Of a stretch of 64,000 bases of DNA, positions 23,471 to 33,183 are shown in pieces. The DNA lies in NCBI RefSeq assembly GCF_042186555.1, contig NC_133327.1:327968300-328032299 (forward strand). The letters run 5' to 3'. This DNA comes from Aquarana catesbeiana. Taxonomy: Eukaryota; Chordata; Amphibia; Anura; Ranidae. The position numbers and the translations under genes were made by a program. How positions within the stretch are numbered: the stretch's first letter is position 1; each line of letters opens with the position of its first letter. Below the pieces are notes generated by a model, which was given only the letters and a program-made list of their open reading frames with translations, was not told the origin of the DNA and ran no database searches.

Positions 23471-25490
23471 TAGGGATGAGCTTCGAGTTCCAGTCGAACT
23501 CATGTTCAACTCGAACATCGACTGTTCGCCAGTTCGCTAACAGCGAACAATTTGGGGTGTTCGCAGTAAATTTGAATGTGGAACACCCTTTAAAAGTCTA
23601 TGGGAGAAATCAAAAGTGCTAATTTTAAGGGCTTATATTCATGGTATTGTCATAAAAAGTGTTTGGGGACCTAGGTCCTGCCCCAGGGGACATGGATCAA
23701 TGCAAAAAAAGTTTTACAAACGGCCGTTTTTTCGGGAGCAGTGATTTTAATAATGCTTAAAGTGGAACAATAAAAGTGTAATATTCCTTTAAATTTCGTA
23801 CCTGGGGGGTGTCTATAGTATGCCTGTAAAGGGGAGCATGTTACCCGTGTTTAGGACAGTCTGACAGCAAAATGACATTTTCAAAGGAAAAAAAGCCATT
23901 TAAAACTACTCGCGGCTATTAATGAATTGCCGGTTCGACAATACACATAAAAGTTCATTGATAAAAACGGCATGGGAATTCCCCACAGGGGAACCCCGAA
24001 CCAAAATGAAAAAAAAAATGACATGGGGGTCCCCCTAAATTCCATACCAGGCCCTTCAGGTCTGGTATGGATATTAAGGGGAACCCCGGCCAAAAAAAAA
24101 AATGGCGTGGGGTCACCCTCAAAATCTATATCAGACCCTTCGGGTCTGGAATGGATTTTAAGGGGAACCCCATGCCAAAATTTAAAAAAAAAACGGCGTG
24201 GGGTCCCCCCAAAAATCCATACCAGACCCCTATCCGAGCACGCAACCTGGCAGGCCGCAGGAAAAGAGGGGGGATGAGAGAGCGGCCCCCCTCCTGAACC
24301 GTACCAGGCCACATGCCCTCAACATTGGGAGGGTGCTTTGGGGTAGCCCCCCAAAACACCTTGTCCCATGTTGATGGGGACAAGGGCCTCATCCCCACAA
24401 CTCTTGCTCGGTGGTTGTGGGGGTCTGCGTGCGGGGCGCTTATCGGAATCTGGAAGCCCCTTTAACAAGGGGACCCCCAGATCCCGGCCCTCCCCCTGTG
24501 TGAAATGGTAAGGGGGTACAAAAGTACCCCTACCATTTCACAAAAAACTGTCAAAAATGTTAAAAATGATAAGAGACAGTTTTTGACTATTCCTTTATTT
24601 AAATACTTCTTCTTTCTTCTATCTTCTATCTTCTTTCTTCTATCTTCTATTTTCCTTCGGTTTCTTCCTCCATCTTCTGGTTCTTCTGGTTCTTCTGGTT
24701 CTTCCTCTGGTGTTCTCATCCTGCATCTTCCTCCACAGCGTCTTCTTATCTTCTTCTCCTCGGGCCGCTCCGCATCCATGATGGCATGGAGGGAGGCTCC
24801 CGCTGTGTGACGCTTCTCTCTTCATCTTTTTCTCTTCATTTTCTTCTCTTCATCTTCTTCTCTTCATCTTCTTCTCTTCATCTTCTTCTCGGGCCGCTCC
24901 GCATCCATAATGGCATGGAGGGAGGCTCCCGCTGTGTGACGCTTCTCCTCTTCTGATGGTTCTTAAATAACAGGGGGGGCGGGGCCACCCGGTGACGCAT
25001 GGGGACTTGACAGGGACTTCCCTGTGGCATTCCCCGTGACGTCAGAGGGGGCGGGGTCACCCGTTACATAACCCCACACCCTTCTGACGTCACGGGGAAT
25101 GTCACAGGGAAGTCCCCATCAAGTCCCCGCCCCCCCGTTATTTAAGAACCGTCAGAATAGTAGAAGCGTCACACATCGGGAGCCTCCCTCCATGCCATCA
25201 TGGATGCGGAGCAGCCGAAAAGAAGATGAAGAGAAGAAGATGAAGAGAAGAAGATGAAGAGAAGATGAAGAGTAAAAGATGAAGAGAAAAAGATGAAGAG
25301 AGAAGCGTCACACAGCGGGAGCCTCCCTCCATGCCATCATGGATGCGGAGCGGCCCGAGGAGAAGACGATAAGAAGACACCGTGGAGGAAGATGCCGGAT
25401 GAGAACACCGGAGGAAGAACCAGAAGAACCAGAAGAAGAAGAAGATGGAGGAAGAAACCGAAGGAAGATAGAAGATACGAGACGGAACAG
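23471..25490. mobile_element. hAT fold-back element, copy B (left arm plus centre)
   Basis: It begins TAGGGATGAGC at 23471, right after CTCAGGAA in Harbinger sequence. The left arm (to about 24540) has the family landmarks in the opposite order to copy A. After that come C/T-rich and G/A-rich tracts flanking a GC-rich palindromic centre around 24970-25130. The right arm is missing and no second CTCAGGAA was found, so its right end was deleted. Open frames here run on both strands and are repeat artefacts. Confidence 0.75.
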
Positions 25491-26012
25491 CTTGGTTTGG
25501 TAAAATTAGCGTTCGCAATGGATACAGCACTTTTCGTCACACAGCACACTCTCTTCTTCTTTATAATGTGAGAAGAATGAAGTAGTTTTGCTGCTCATAC
25601 TCACACAGACTTCTTTCAAACTTCTTTCTTTATTATTTTTCGGGATTCCCTCAATATATTTGGATTTGTCACATCTGACAAAATTATTTTTGGGTTGTTT
25701 TCTTTCTTTTTTTTTTTTTTTAAAGGCTGTTTTTTTTTTTTTTTTTTTTTTTAGGTTTGTATTTTTTTTTCAAGGCTGATCTTTGTTTTATTTTATTTTT
25801 AGTTTTACTCCATAATATTTTTTTGTGTGTTTTGTGTGTCAAGTTACCACAACACCATTGATATCTTATATTATTTAATCTCAAGGAGATTGTTTGGTGT
25901 TGGTGTCCCTTGTTAATTTCACATTGTACTTTAGAAATGCACCTGAATCCTCACAAACAAACTGTCCTTTTTGAAGGAAAAAACACATAGGAAAGTATAA
26001 TTGAAACAAAAA
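25491..26012. other. Spacer between hAT copy B and the MADF region
   Basis: Probably Harbinger spacer. It contains long T tracts at 25704-25775. On the minus strand it lies downstream of the MADF gene. No gene is recognised. Confidence 0.45.
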
Positions 26013-26014
26013 AT

Positions 26015-26325
26015 CCTTTATTAAGGGCTCAGAACCGAACAAAGAGGGAGGCAACGCTGGATAGACAGCAGAAATTGGCGAAGCCTGGGACCCCCAGGGC
26101 AGACATCAATTCTTTAACATCAAAATTGGTGGCTTGAGGAGTCCATATCTAAGGGAGTGCAGTCTGGTCCCAAAGTCCCAGAGATCATGAATGCAGCAGA
26201 TGACATCTGTGTCCCCAGGCTGTGGTACTACAAGAGGCTGCATCTTTTGCCAGACCAGACTGGACCCAGGGTCATCACTTTCTGGTCTTCTTTCCACGCT
26301 TCCTTCCCGGCTGTGGCTCTGGTGT
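26015..26325 (+). pseudogene. Inverted partial copy of the MADF exon
   Basis: The plus-strand reading IGGLRSPYLRE, NAADDICVPRLWYYKRLHLLPDQTGP matches the minus-strand MADF exon (IGGLRSTYLWE, GAADDIYVPRLWYYDRLHFLAGQTEP at 28339-28782). DNA similarity runs from the AGAACCGAACAAAGAGG block (about 26025) to GCTTCCTTCC (about 26310). It overlaps the last codons of the minus-strand gene (stop at 26275-26277). As it lies in that gene's 3' region, a MADF transcript would carry its own antisense. Fragmentary and frame-broken. Confidence 0.8.
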
Positions 26326-26552
26326 TGGAGATGTGGCAGGAGGAGGATTAGGACCCAGAGGAGGAGGACTAGTAGGACCTGGAGGAGGAGGAGGACCATG
26401 TGTGAGTTTACAAATGTGGGTAGCAGATGTTATTTGGCCCCTCAACCCCTTATTGAGAGCTTCCAACATTAACGACTCACACAGGAGTTGTTGGCCCTCC
26501 TCCATCTGCAGCATTTTGCAGGCAGTTTTGCAAGCAAAGTCCTCCTCCACAG

Positions 26553-28048
26553 CAGGGGCGGATCCAGGGGGGGGGGGCAACAGGGCAATTGCCCCCTCCG
26601 AGAAATTCATGATTGGCAGGACAGTCAGTCAGTGAATGAGTGAGCGGGCGGGAGCTGGAGGACGAGTGTGCGGGTTATCGAGCGGGCGGGCCAGTCAGCG
26701 GGGGTCGGTAGGTGAGAGAGAGCCTGAGCGGCAGGTCGGCAGATGAGTGAGGGGGGGTTGACAGGTGAGTCTGCCTGCGGGTGTTCAGGAGCAGCAGGAC
26801 AGACATCCAGAGAGGGGGCGGTCCGGTCCGCAGGTGAGCGGAGAAACTGGCCAGTCCAGAGATGTTGCTTGTGACATCATCTGGAATGGACGAGAAGAGA
26901 GGAGGAGGAGGGGCCACCGGGGGGAGCAGCAGCAGCGTGACATGAGAGAGAACTTACTACGGAGGCTGCCTGCGCTACTCTGCATATGCATATGAAGAAA
27001 ACAATGAAGAAAACAAGTAAACGCTGCCCTTATTGTACCCTATGAGCCCTGATGTGCCCTGAACTTATCCAATTAGCCCTGATTGTACCCCATGTGCCCT
27101 GAATGTGCCCTGATGTACCCTGATGTATCCAATGTGCCTGATGTGCCCTGAATGTGCCCTGAATGTGCCCTGATGTACCCCATGTGCCCTGAATGTGCCC
27201 TGATGTACCCCATGTGCCTGATGTGCCCTGAATCCTGAATGTGCCCTGATGTGCCCTGAATTTATCCCATGTGCCCTGATTGTACCCCATGTGCCCTGAA
27301 TGTGCCCTGAATGTACCCTGAATGTACCCCATGTGCCCTGATGTGCCCTGAATTTATCCCATGTGCCCTGATTGTACCCCATGTGTCCTGAATGTGCCCT
27401 GAATGTACCCCATGTGCCCTGAATGTGCCCTGATGTGCCTATTGTGCCCTGAATGTGCCCCGATGTGCCCTGAGTTTATACCATGTGCCCTGATTGTACC
27501 CCATGTGCCCTGAATGTACCCTGATGTACCCCATGTGCCTGATGTGCCCTGAATGTGCCCTGATGTACCCCATGTGCCTGATGTGCCCTGAATGTGCCCT
27601 GATGTACCCCATGTGCCCTGATGTGCCCTGATGTACCCCATGTGCCTGATGTACCCTGAATGTGCCCCATGTGCAAGTGACAATCAGCAACATGTGGCAG
27701 GTGACGTGGCAAGTGACAATCAGCATCTGGCGGCAGGCAAGTGACAATCCGCAGCTTGTGGCAGGGACGTGGCAAGGCAAGTGATAAGCTGCATCTGAAG
27801 GCAGGTCGGCGTAAAAAGTGACACACTCGGGGCTCCCACTGATTCTGCATTATGGTGAGTTGAACCATTTCATTTTATGTTAAATGTAATAATAGAAATA
27901 ATGCGCTTCAATCATCCTGACACCATAACAACCATGGTGCCGTGATGATGAAAGCGCCAACACCAGCCATTACCCCGATAAATTGCCCACAAAAAAACAT
28001 ATTTTCTGGCAGTGCCCCTCCCGAGACTAGACTCTGGATCCGCCCCTG
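26553..28048. mobile_element. hAT-like insertion in the MADF exon
   Basis: Terminal inverted repeats CAGGGGCGGATCCAG (26553) and CTGGATCCGCCCCTG (ending 28048) are typical hAT ends. An exact 8-bp target duplication is not evident. The interior has no transposase; it holds G/C-rich unique sequence and a large minisatellite (27020-27675). Confidence 0.8.
27020..27675 (-). repeat. GTGCCCTGAATGTGCCCTGATGTACCC minisatellite
   Basis: Dozens of imperfect 11-13-bp subunits (TGTGCCCTGA, TGTACCCCA) form higher-order units of about 24-60 bp. The HIRAHSGHIRAHG-like open frames on the minus strand only reflect the repeat. Confidence 0.95.
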
Positions 28049-28782
28049 GTGTGGGGGCATCTCAGGGCTTCTGTAGCCTTCCAAAAGAGGCCTATGGCAG
28101 CCTCCTCCAGTGTACTCCTCTTCCTGCCACTTTGTCTTTGCGGGTGTAGGGGAGGGACCTAGATATCAGGCAGCCTGCTTGGCACGGCCACCTCCTGGCT
28201 GAGACTTCCCTGTGTATGAAAAAGGGACATGGTTTAAGTTTTTGCTTCATCAATCACAATCATAACTTAGTACTCCAAACTAACATCTATTTAACATCAA
28301 TGATTGGACAAGCAGAAATATTTATAGGAATGCTATACCTGGCTCAAGCTGGGCTCCTCCACATGCTGCTGCCTGGAAGGCCCAGATTGGGCGTCAGAAG
28401 CCTCAGCTGGGGTGGAAGGAAGCATGGAAGGAAGACTGGAGAGTGCTGGCCTGGGTTCAGTCTGACCTGCCAGAAAATGCAGCCTGTCATAGTACCACAG
28501 TCTGGGGACATAGATGTCATCTGCAGCTCCGGATCTCTGGGAATCCTGGACCTTCTTGTGCTCCCATAGATAAGTGCTCCTCAGGCCACCAATTAGGATC
28601 TTCAAATAGGTGATGTCTGCCGTGGGGACCACCGTCTTCACAAATTTCAGCAATTGATCCAGTGCTGCCTTCCTCTTTGTTTGGTTCTTATAATGTGGGT
28701 GGTTTATCTGCCACAGACAAGGCAGCTCCCTGAACATATCAATGAAGCTTGCCATAAAGTCGTTATTTTTCAAGATATCCAT

Positions 28783-29072
28783 TTTCACTGCAAGACACAA
28801 CAATAGACAAACCCTAATGTCAGCCTAAAGTCTTCTAAACTTGTGCGAATACAGGCCTCAATCTAGAAGCAGTATAGGCCCAATGTTAAATCTTACCTTC
28901 GTTATCACGATCGGCGCCTCCGATACTCCTTCCTCCGCTCACAGATCGTACGTACTACGCAAGCATGTTACGCTTTATACACACTGCGCATGCGTGTAAC
29001 TCCGCCCGCCCCTGACGTTCTTTCTAGTCTATTCCCCGCCCCTTTTCGTTTGGTGCAGTGGGGGAAGAGCAC
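28783..29072. promoter_or_regulatory. Divergent promoter between the MADF and Myb genes
   Basis: The intergenic region holds the first non-coding MADF exon (minus, donor at 28897) and the Myb leader (plus). Between about 28930 and 29055 lie TTTATACA (TATA-like), GCGCATGCG, and several CCGCCCC/CCCCGCCCC GC boxes, in a window that is otherwise AT-rich. No terminal repeat of either Harbinger half is visible here, so the two halves are joined head to head by a shared promoter. Function is inferred. Confidence 0.5.
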
Positions 29073-32000
29073 ATGGCGGAGACACAGCAGGTGTGTGCTA
29101 ATTATAGCAACGAGGAGGAGGAGGAGACAAGCCAGGAGCCTGAAACATTCCGATCCAGAAGGAGACGATTTAAGGCCTCAAATATGTCCTTTGGGGAGAT
29201 GTTGGAGATGGTCGACATCCTGAAAAAGGCTGACTATGATGGAAAGTAGGGATGAGCCGAACACCCCCCTGTTCGGTTCGCACCAGAACATGCGAACAGG
29301 AAAAAAGTTCGTTCGAACATGCGAACACCGTTAAAGTCTATGGGACACGAACATGAATAATCAAAAGTGCTAATTTTCAAGGCTTATATGCAAGTTATTG
29401 TCATAAAAAGTGTTTGGGGACCTGGGTCCTGCCCCAGGGGACATGGATCAATGCAAAAAAAAGTTTTAAAAACGGCCGTTTTTTCAGGAGCAGTGATTTT
29501 AATAATGCTTAAAGTCAAACAATAAAAGTGTAATATCCCTTTAAATTTCGTACCTGGGGGGTGTCTATAGTGTGCCTGTAAAGGGGCGCATGTTTCCTGT
29601 GTTTAGAACAGTCTGACAGCAAAATGACATTTTGAAGGAAAAAACTCATTTAAAACTACCCGCGGCTATTGCATTGCCGACAATACACATAGAAGTTCAT
29701 TGATAAAAACGGCATGGGAATTCCCCAAAGGGGAACCCCGAACCAAAATTTAAAAAAAAAAAATGACGTGGGGGTCCCCCTAAATTCCATACCAGGCCCT
29801 TCAGGTCTGGTATGGATATTAAGGGGAACCCCGGCCAAAATTAAAAAAAAAAAAATGACGTGGGGGTTCCCCCTAAATTCCAAGAAGAACCAGAAGATGA
29901 AGCAAGATAGAAGAAAGAAGAAGCATTTAAATAAAGGAATTGTCAAAAACTGTCTCTTGTCATTTTTAACATTTTTGACACTTTTTTCGTGAAATGGTAG
30001 GGGTACTTATGTACCCCCTTACCATTTCACACAGGGGGGGGCCGGGATCTGGGGGTCACCTTGTTAAAGGGGGCTTCCAGATTCCGATAAGCCCCCCGCC
30101 CGCAGACCCCCACAACCACCGGCCAGGGTTGTGGGGATGAGGCCCTTGTCCTCATCAACATGGGGACAAGGTGTTTTGGGGGGCTACCCCAAAGCACCCT
30201 CCCAATGTTGAGGGCATGTGGCCTGGTACGGTTCAGGAGGGAGGGGGGGCCGCACTCTTGTCCCCCCCTCTTTTCCTGCGGCCTGCCAGGTTGCGTGCTC
30301 GGATAAGGGTCTGGTATGGATTTTTGGGGGGACCCCACGCCGTTTTTTTTTTTTTTTTGGCGCGGGGTTCCCCTTAAAATCCATACCAGACCTGAAGGGT
30401 CTGGTATGGAATTTAGGGGGAACCCCACGTCATTTTTTTTTTTAAATTTTGGCCGGGGTTCCCCTTAATATCCATACCAGACCTGAAGGGCCTGGTATGG
30501 AATTTAGGGGGACCCCCACGTCATTTTTTTTTTTTTATTTTGGTTCGGGGTTCCCCTTTGGGGAATTCCCATGCCGTTTTTATCAATGAACTTCTATGTG
30601 TATTGTCGGCAATGCAATAGCCGCGGGTAGTTTTAAATGAGTTTTTTCCTTCAAAATGTCATTTTGCTGTCAGACTGTTCTAAACACAGGAAACATGCGC
30701 CCCTTTACAGGCACACTATAGACACCCCCCAGGTACGAAATTTAAAGGGATATTACACTTTTATTGATTGACTTTAAGTATTATTAAAATCACTGCTCCT
30801 GAAAAAACGGCCGTTTTTAAAACTTTTTTTTGCATTGATCCATGTCCCCTGGGGCAGGACCCAGGTCCCCAAACACTTTTTATGACAATAACTTGCATAT
30901 TAGCCTTTAAAATTAGCACTTTTGATTTCTCCCATAGACTTTTAAAGGGTGTTCCGCGGCATTCGAATTTGCCGCGAACACCCCAAATTGTTCGCTGTTC
31001 GGTGAACTTGCGAACAGCCAATGTTCGAGTCGAACATGAGTTCGACTCGAACTCGAAGCTCATCCCTAATGGAAAGTATGGACCTTACCCCAACCCCAAT
31101 GTCAGAAAGGCCAAGATCATGGCGAAAGTGGTCAAGAGTCTGCACCGGAATTTCGGGGTACGTCGATCGAAAGATCAGCTCAGGAAGCGGTGGTCGGACC
31201 TGAAATTAAGAGAACACGAGCAGTACAGAAAGATCTGGAGAGTGCTGCAAAAATGTAAGTAGTTGTCCTGTGTTCATATTCTTTTTGTGTTTATTACGTT
31301 CGTTCTGCTCCATGTGCTTTTAGGAACTGTTTTACAGTTTAAAATGGCAGCTTTCATGTTCATGGGCACATTATTAGTTCGTATCAAACATTTTTCTTTC
31401 GGCCTATAAAACACCATTGTTTTGGCCATATGCATTTGACCACATTTTTTAGGGCCTACTTGTCTGAAAATAATTTGGTTGGGTAGATGGGTTTGTTACT
31501 AGAATGAAATGCAAACTAGATTCTGTGTAAGGAGAGGACACTCAGCAGCTGTTTACACATCTGGACGGTGGAGCACTAGTGTGGGAGACAAGAACACCAT
31601 TTTTATTAGGGGGCCCACACAGGTGCTCCAGTGTATACTATAGGGGGGTCTCCATCTGTGAAGCTTGTACAAGACAGGTAAGTATTCAAGCTTGACAAAA
31701 GACACTCAAAATTCTACATCTTGGAACTCTGCCAAAATCGACAATTGTACCCCACTTCCAAGCAATGTTTCATATTTATAGTTCTGCCATCAAATATCTG
31801 TGTGCTAAGTATACCCTTTTTTTTCACATAGGGGAGAAAAGACTCGGAAGACACCCCTCATCTGAGGAGACCAGAGACCCCCCACCTCTGGAAGAAGGGG
31901 AAATACCCCAAACACAAGAAGAGCAGGAGGAGGAAGAAGAAGTGGTGGAACTAGTCACCACAACAGGTGAGTGTCTGCGACCACAGGCTCAGGTAAGAGA

Positions 32001-32215
32001 TGGATGCCGGCATATTTATACCTGCTTTTTTTTTGGTTTCTCTCTTTTTAGGTGATCGTGATGTTGTGGATCCAGATCCTTTCACCTCGGAAAGTGCCCA
32101 GATCCTGATTGGGGAGATCATGTGGTGTAATGTTGCATTGGAAAACATCACGAAAAACATCAATGATGTTATTAAAAAAAATAACAACATCATTGATGTT
32201 TTGGGGAGAGTTTAA
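29073..32215 (+). pseudogene. Harbinger Myb/SANT-like gene, split by a hAT insertion
   Basis: The accessory protein that binds Harbinger ends and helps bring transposase to the nucleus in known systems. Exon 1 is 29073-31254 with a hAT at 29247-31068 plus its 8-bp duplication; without it the frame reads MSFGEMLEMVDILKKADYDG, KYGPYPNPNVRKAKIMAKVV, RRSKDQLRKRWSDLKLRE, the helix-turn-helix region. Exon 2 (31832-31966) is acidic (EEQEEEEEVVELV). Exon 3 (32052-32215) ends KKNNNIIDVLGRV. All donors and acceptors are intact (GTAAGT/CATAG, GTGAGT/TTTTAG) and phases fit, so the hAT is the only break seen. An in-frame ATG at 29058 is an alternative start. Confidence 0.85.
29247..31068. mobile_element. 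hAT fold-back element, copy C (complete)
   Basis: TAGGGATGAGC at 29247 and GCTCATCCCTA ending 31068 are terminal inverted repeats. The 8-bp duplication ATGGAAAG at 29239-29246 and 31069-31076 is perfect. Arms of over 600 bp are near mirror images, with AAACGGCCGTTTTTT, CCCCAGGGGACATGGATC and AAAACGGCATGGGAATTCCCC in both. It has no coding capacity; it is a non-autonomous fold-back that must be moved by another hAT, probably one like 47565-50703. Confidence 0.93.
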
Positions 32216-32311
32216 AACCCCTCCAAAGCCCTTTCTTTTATGGTGTGCTACAATGTAAAATTTTTTTGGCAAATTGTAGAAAAGCCAAATTTTGAAGAGG
32301 CACACAGTGTG

Positions 32312-32461
32312 TCAACATGTGCTATCTGCCATCATGGGAGATCAATGGACGCGTTTTGGGGGTGCAACCCCTTCCTCAATAATAAAGTAGCTGAGAGGAA
32401 GGGGTTGCTGCCCCAAAACACGCCCCTTGATCCCCCATGATGGCAGCTAGCACATGTTGAC
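32312..32461. repeat. Hairpin downstream of the Myb gene
   Basis: Arms CAACATGTGCTATCTGCCATC (about 32312) and its mirror ending CTAGCACATGTTG (about 32460) also include GAAGGGGTTGC both ways; the loop contains AATAATAAAG, a possible polyadenylation signal for the Myb gene (stop at 32213-32215). It is either a small MITE or the gene's 3' end structure. Confidence 0.6.
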
Positions 32462-32479
32462 ATTCGTAAATTGGTGCGC

Positions 32480-32735
32480 ATCTTCAAAATTTGGCTTTTC
32501 CTGGGGTGACTTCACCCCATCTGAATGCAATATCAAACACAGTTCCTAAATACTCATGTCTGATATTGTCTTCAAGTTCTACCTAATGTGAACTTTGTTC
32601 AAAATTTGGCATCTTCAAAATTTGGCTTTTCCTGGGGTGACTTCACCCCATCTGAACGCAATATCAAACACAGTTCCTAAATACTCATGTCTGATATTGA
32701 CTTCAAGTTCTACCTAATGTGAACTTTGTAAGTTC
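32480..32735 (+). repeat. 131-bp tandem duplication
   Basis: TCTTCAAAATTTGGCTTTTC occurs at 32481 and 32612, and CACAGTTCCTAAATACTCATG follows in both copies. Harbinger spacer. Confidence 0.9.
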
Positions 32736-32948
32736 AAGATTTGTGTCTTTCTTGTTGGTTTTAAACATGCCTGTTTTATCTTAAATGGACATTTCTACTT
32801 TTTCTAATGCCACCCCAAAAATTGTTATACAACAAACATGTTGGTTTGTTTTAAAAACCTTGTCAAAATGCACATGTGATTGTGCAGGTATGTCTCAACG
32901 CTACAACACTTTTGGGGTGCTCTAATTGCTGCTTTCTGTGACAATGGG

Positions 32949-33042
32949 TGTTATTTCATAAGGGCAAATCCACTTTGCACTACAAGTGCAGTTTCAAGTG
33001 CACTTGTAGTGCAAAGTGTCTTTGCCTTTAGTAAATAACACC
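32949..33042. mobile_element. Palindromic MITE in Harbinger half B
   Basis: CCACTTTGCACTACAAGTGCA and its mirror are bounded by TGTTATTT and AAATAACA. It occupies the position corresponding to 23118-23264 in half A. Confidence 0.8.
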
Positions 33043-33183
33043 CAACAGTGCTTTGTATAAGGTTACACAATCACGCCAATCACCACATTTCTGTCAGGGT
33101 CAGGTAAAACAAACACAAGCAGTAAATGTCACCAAAGATTTCCTTATTTTTATTATTTTTTATTTTTTTATTTGATAAAGGTT

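Larger units (their letters stand above)
26275..28782 (-). pseudogene. Harbinger-associated MADF-domain gene (broken)
   Basis: Probably a DNA-binding partner of the transposase. The first coding exon (28782-28339, 148 codons, acceptor at 28788-28790, donor GTATAG) is a MADF domain: FIDMFRELPCLWQINHPHY, then LRSTYLWEHKK and DDIYVPRLWYYDRLHFL. Exon 2 from 28209 keeps the phase, has one TAG at 28159-28161, reads RKRSTLEEAAIGLFWKATEAL, is split by the hAT insertion 26553-28048, then VEEDFACKTACKMLQMEEGQ, and ends at 26275. An AATAAA signal lies at about 26017-26022. A non-coding first exon ends at a GTAAG donor (28897). MADF partner genes are known for PIF-like elements of insects. Confidence 0.8.

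Noticed and set aside
23881..24810. Overlapping 90-143 aa frames on both strands
   Set aside because: They recur with arms of the fold-back family and show no domain; palindromic repeat artefacts.
24590..25470. Arg/Glu-rich proteins
   Set aside because: They derive from GAAGAA/TTCTTC tracts near the centre of hAT copy B.
27030..27868. Long histidine/glycine-rich proteins on the minus strand
   Set aside because: They are translations of a minisatellite, open in several frames with the same content.
28930..29060. Inner Harbinger terminal repeats between the two partner genes
   Set aside because: No TGCCCCGTA-like end or TWA pair is visible there; GC boxes fit a promoter better.
29073..32215. 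A host NAIF1-like Myb gene
   Set aside because: It lies inside the Harbinger composite, next to its transposase, and has the small acidic C-terminal exons of a transposon partner.
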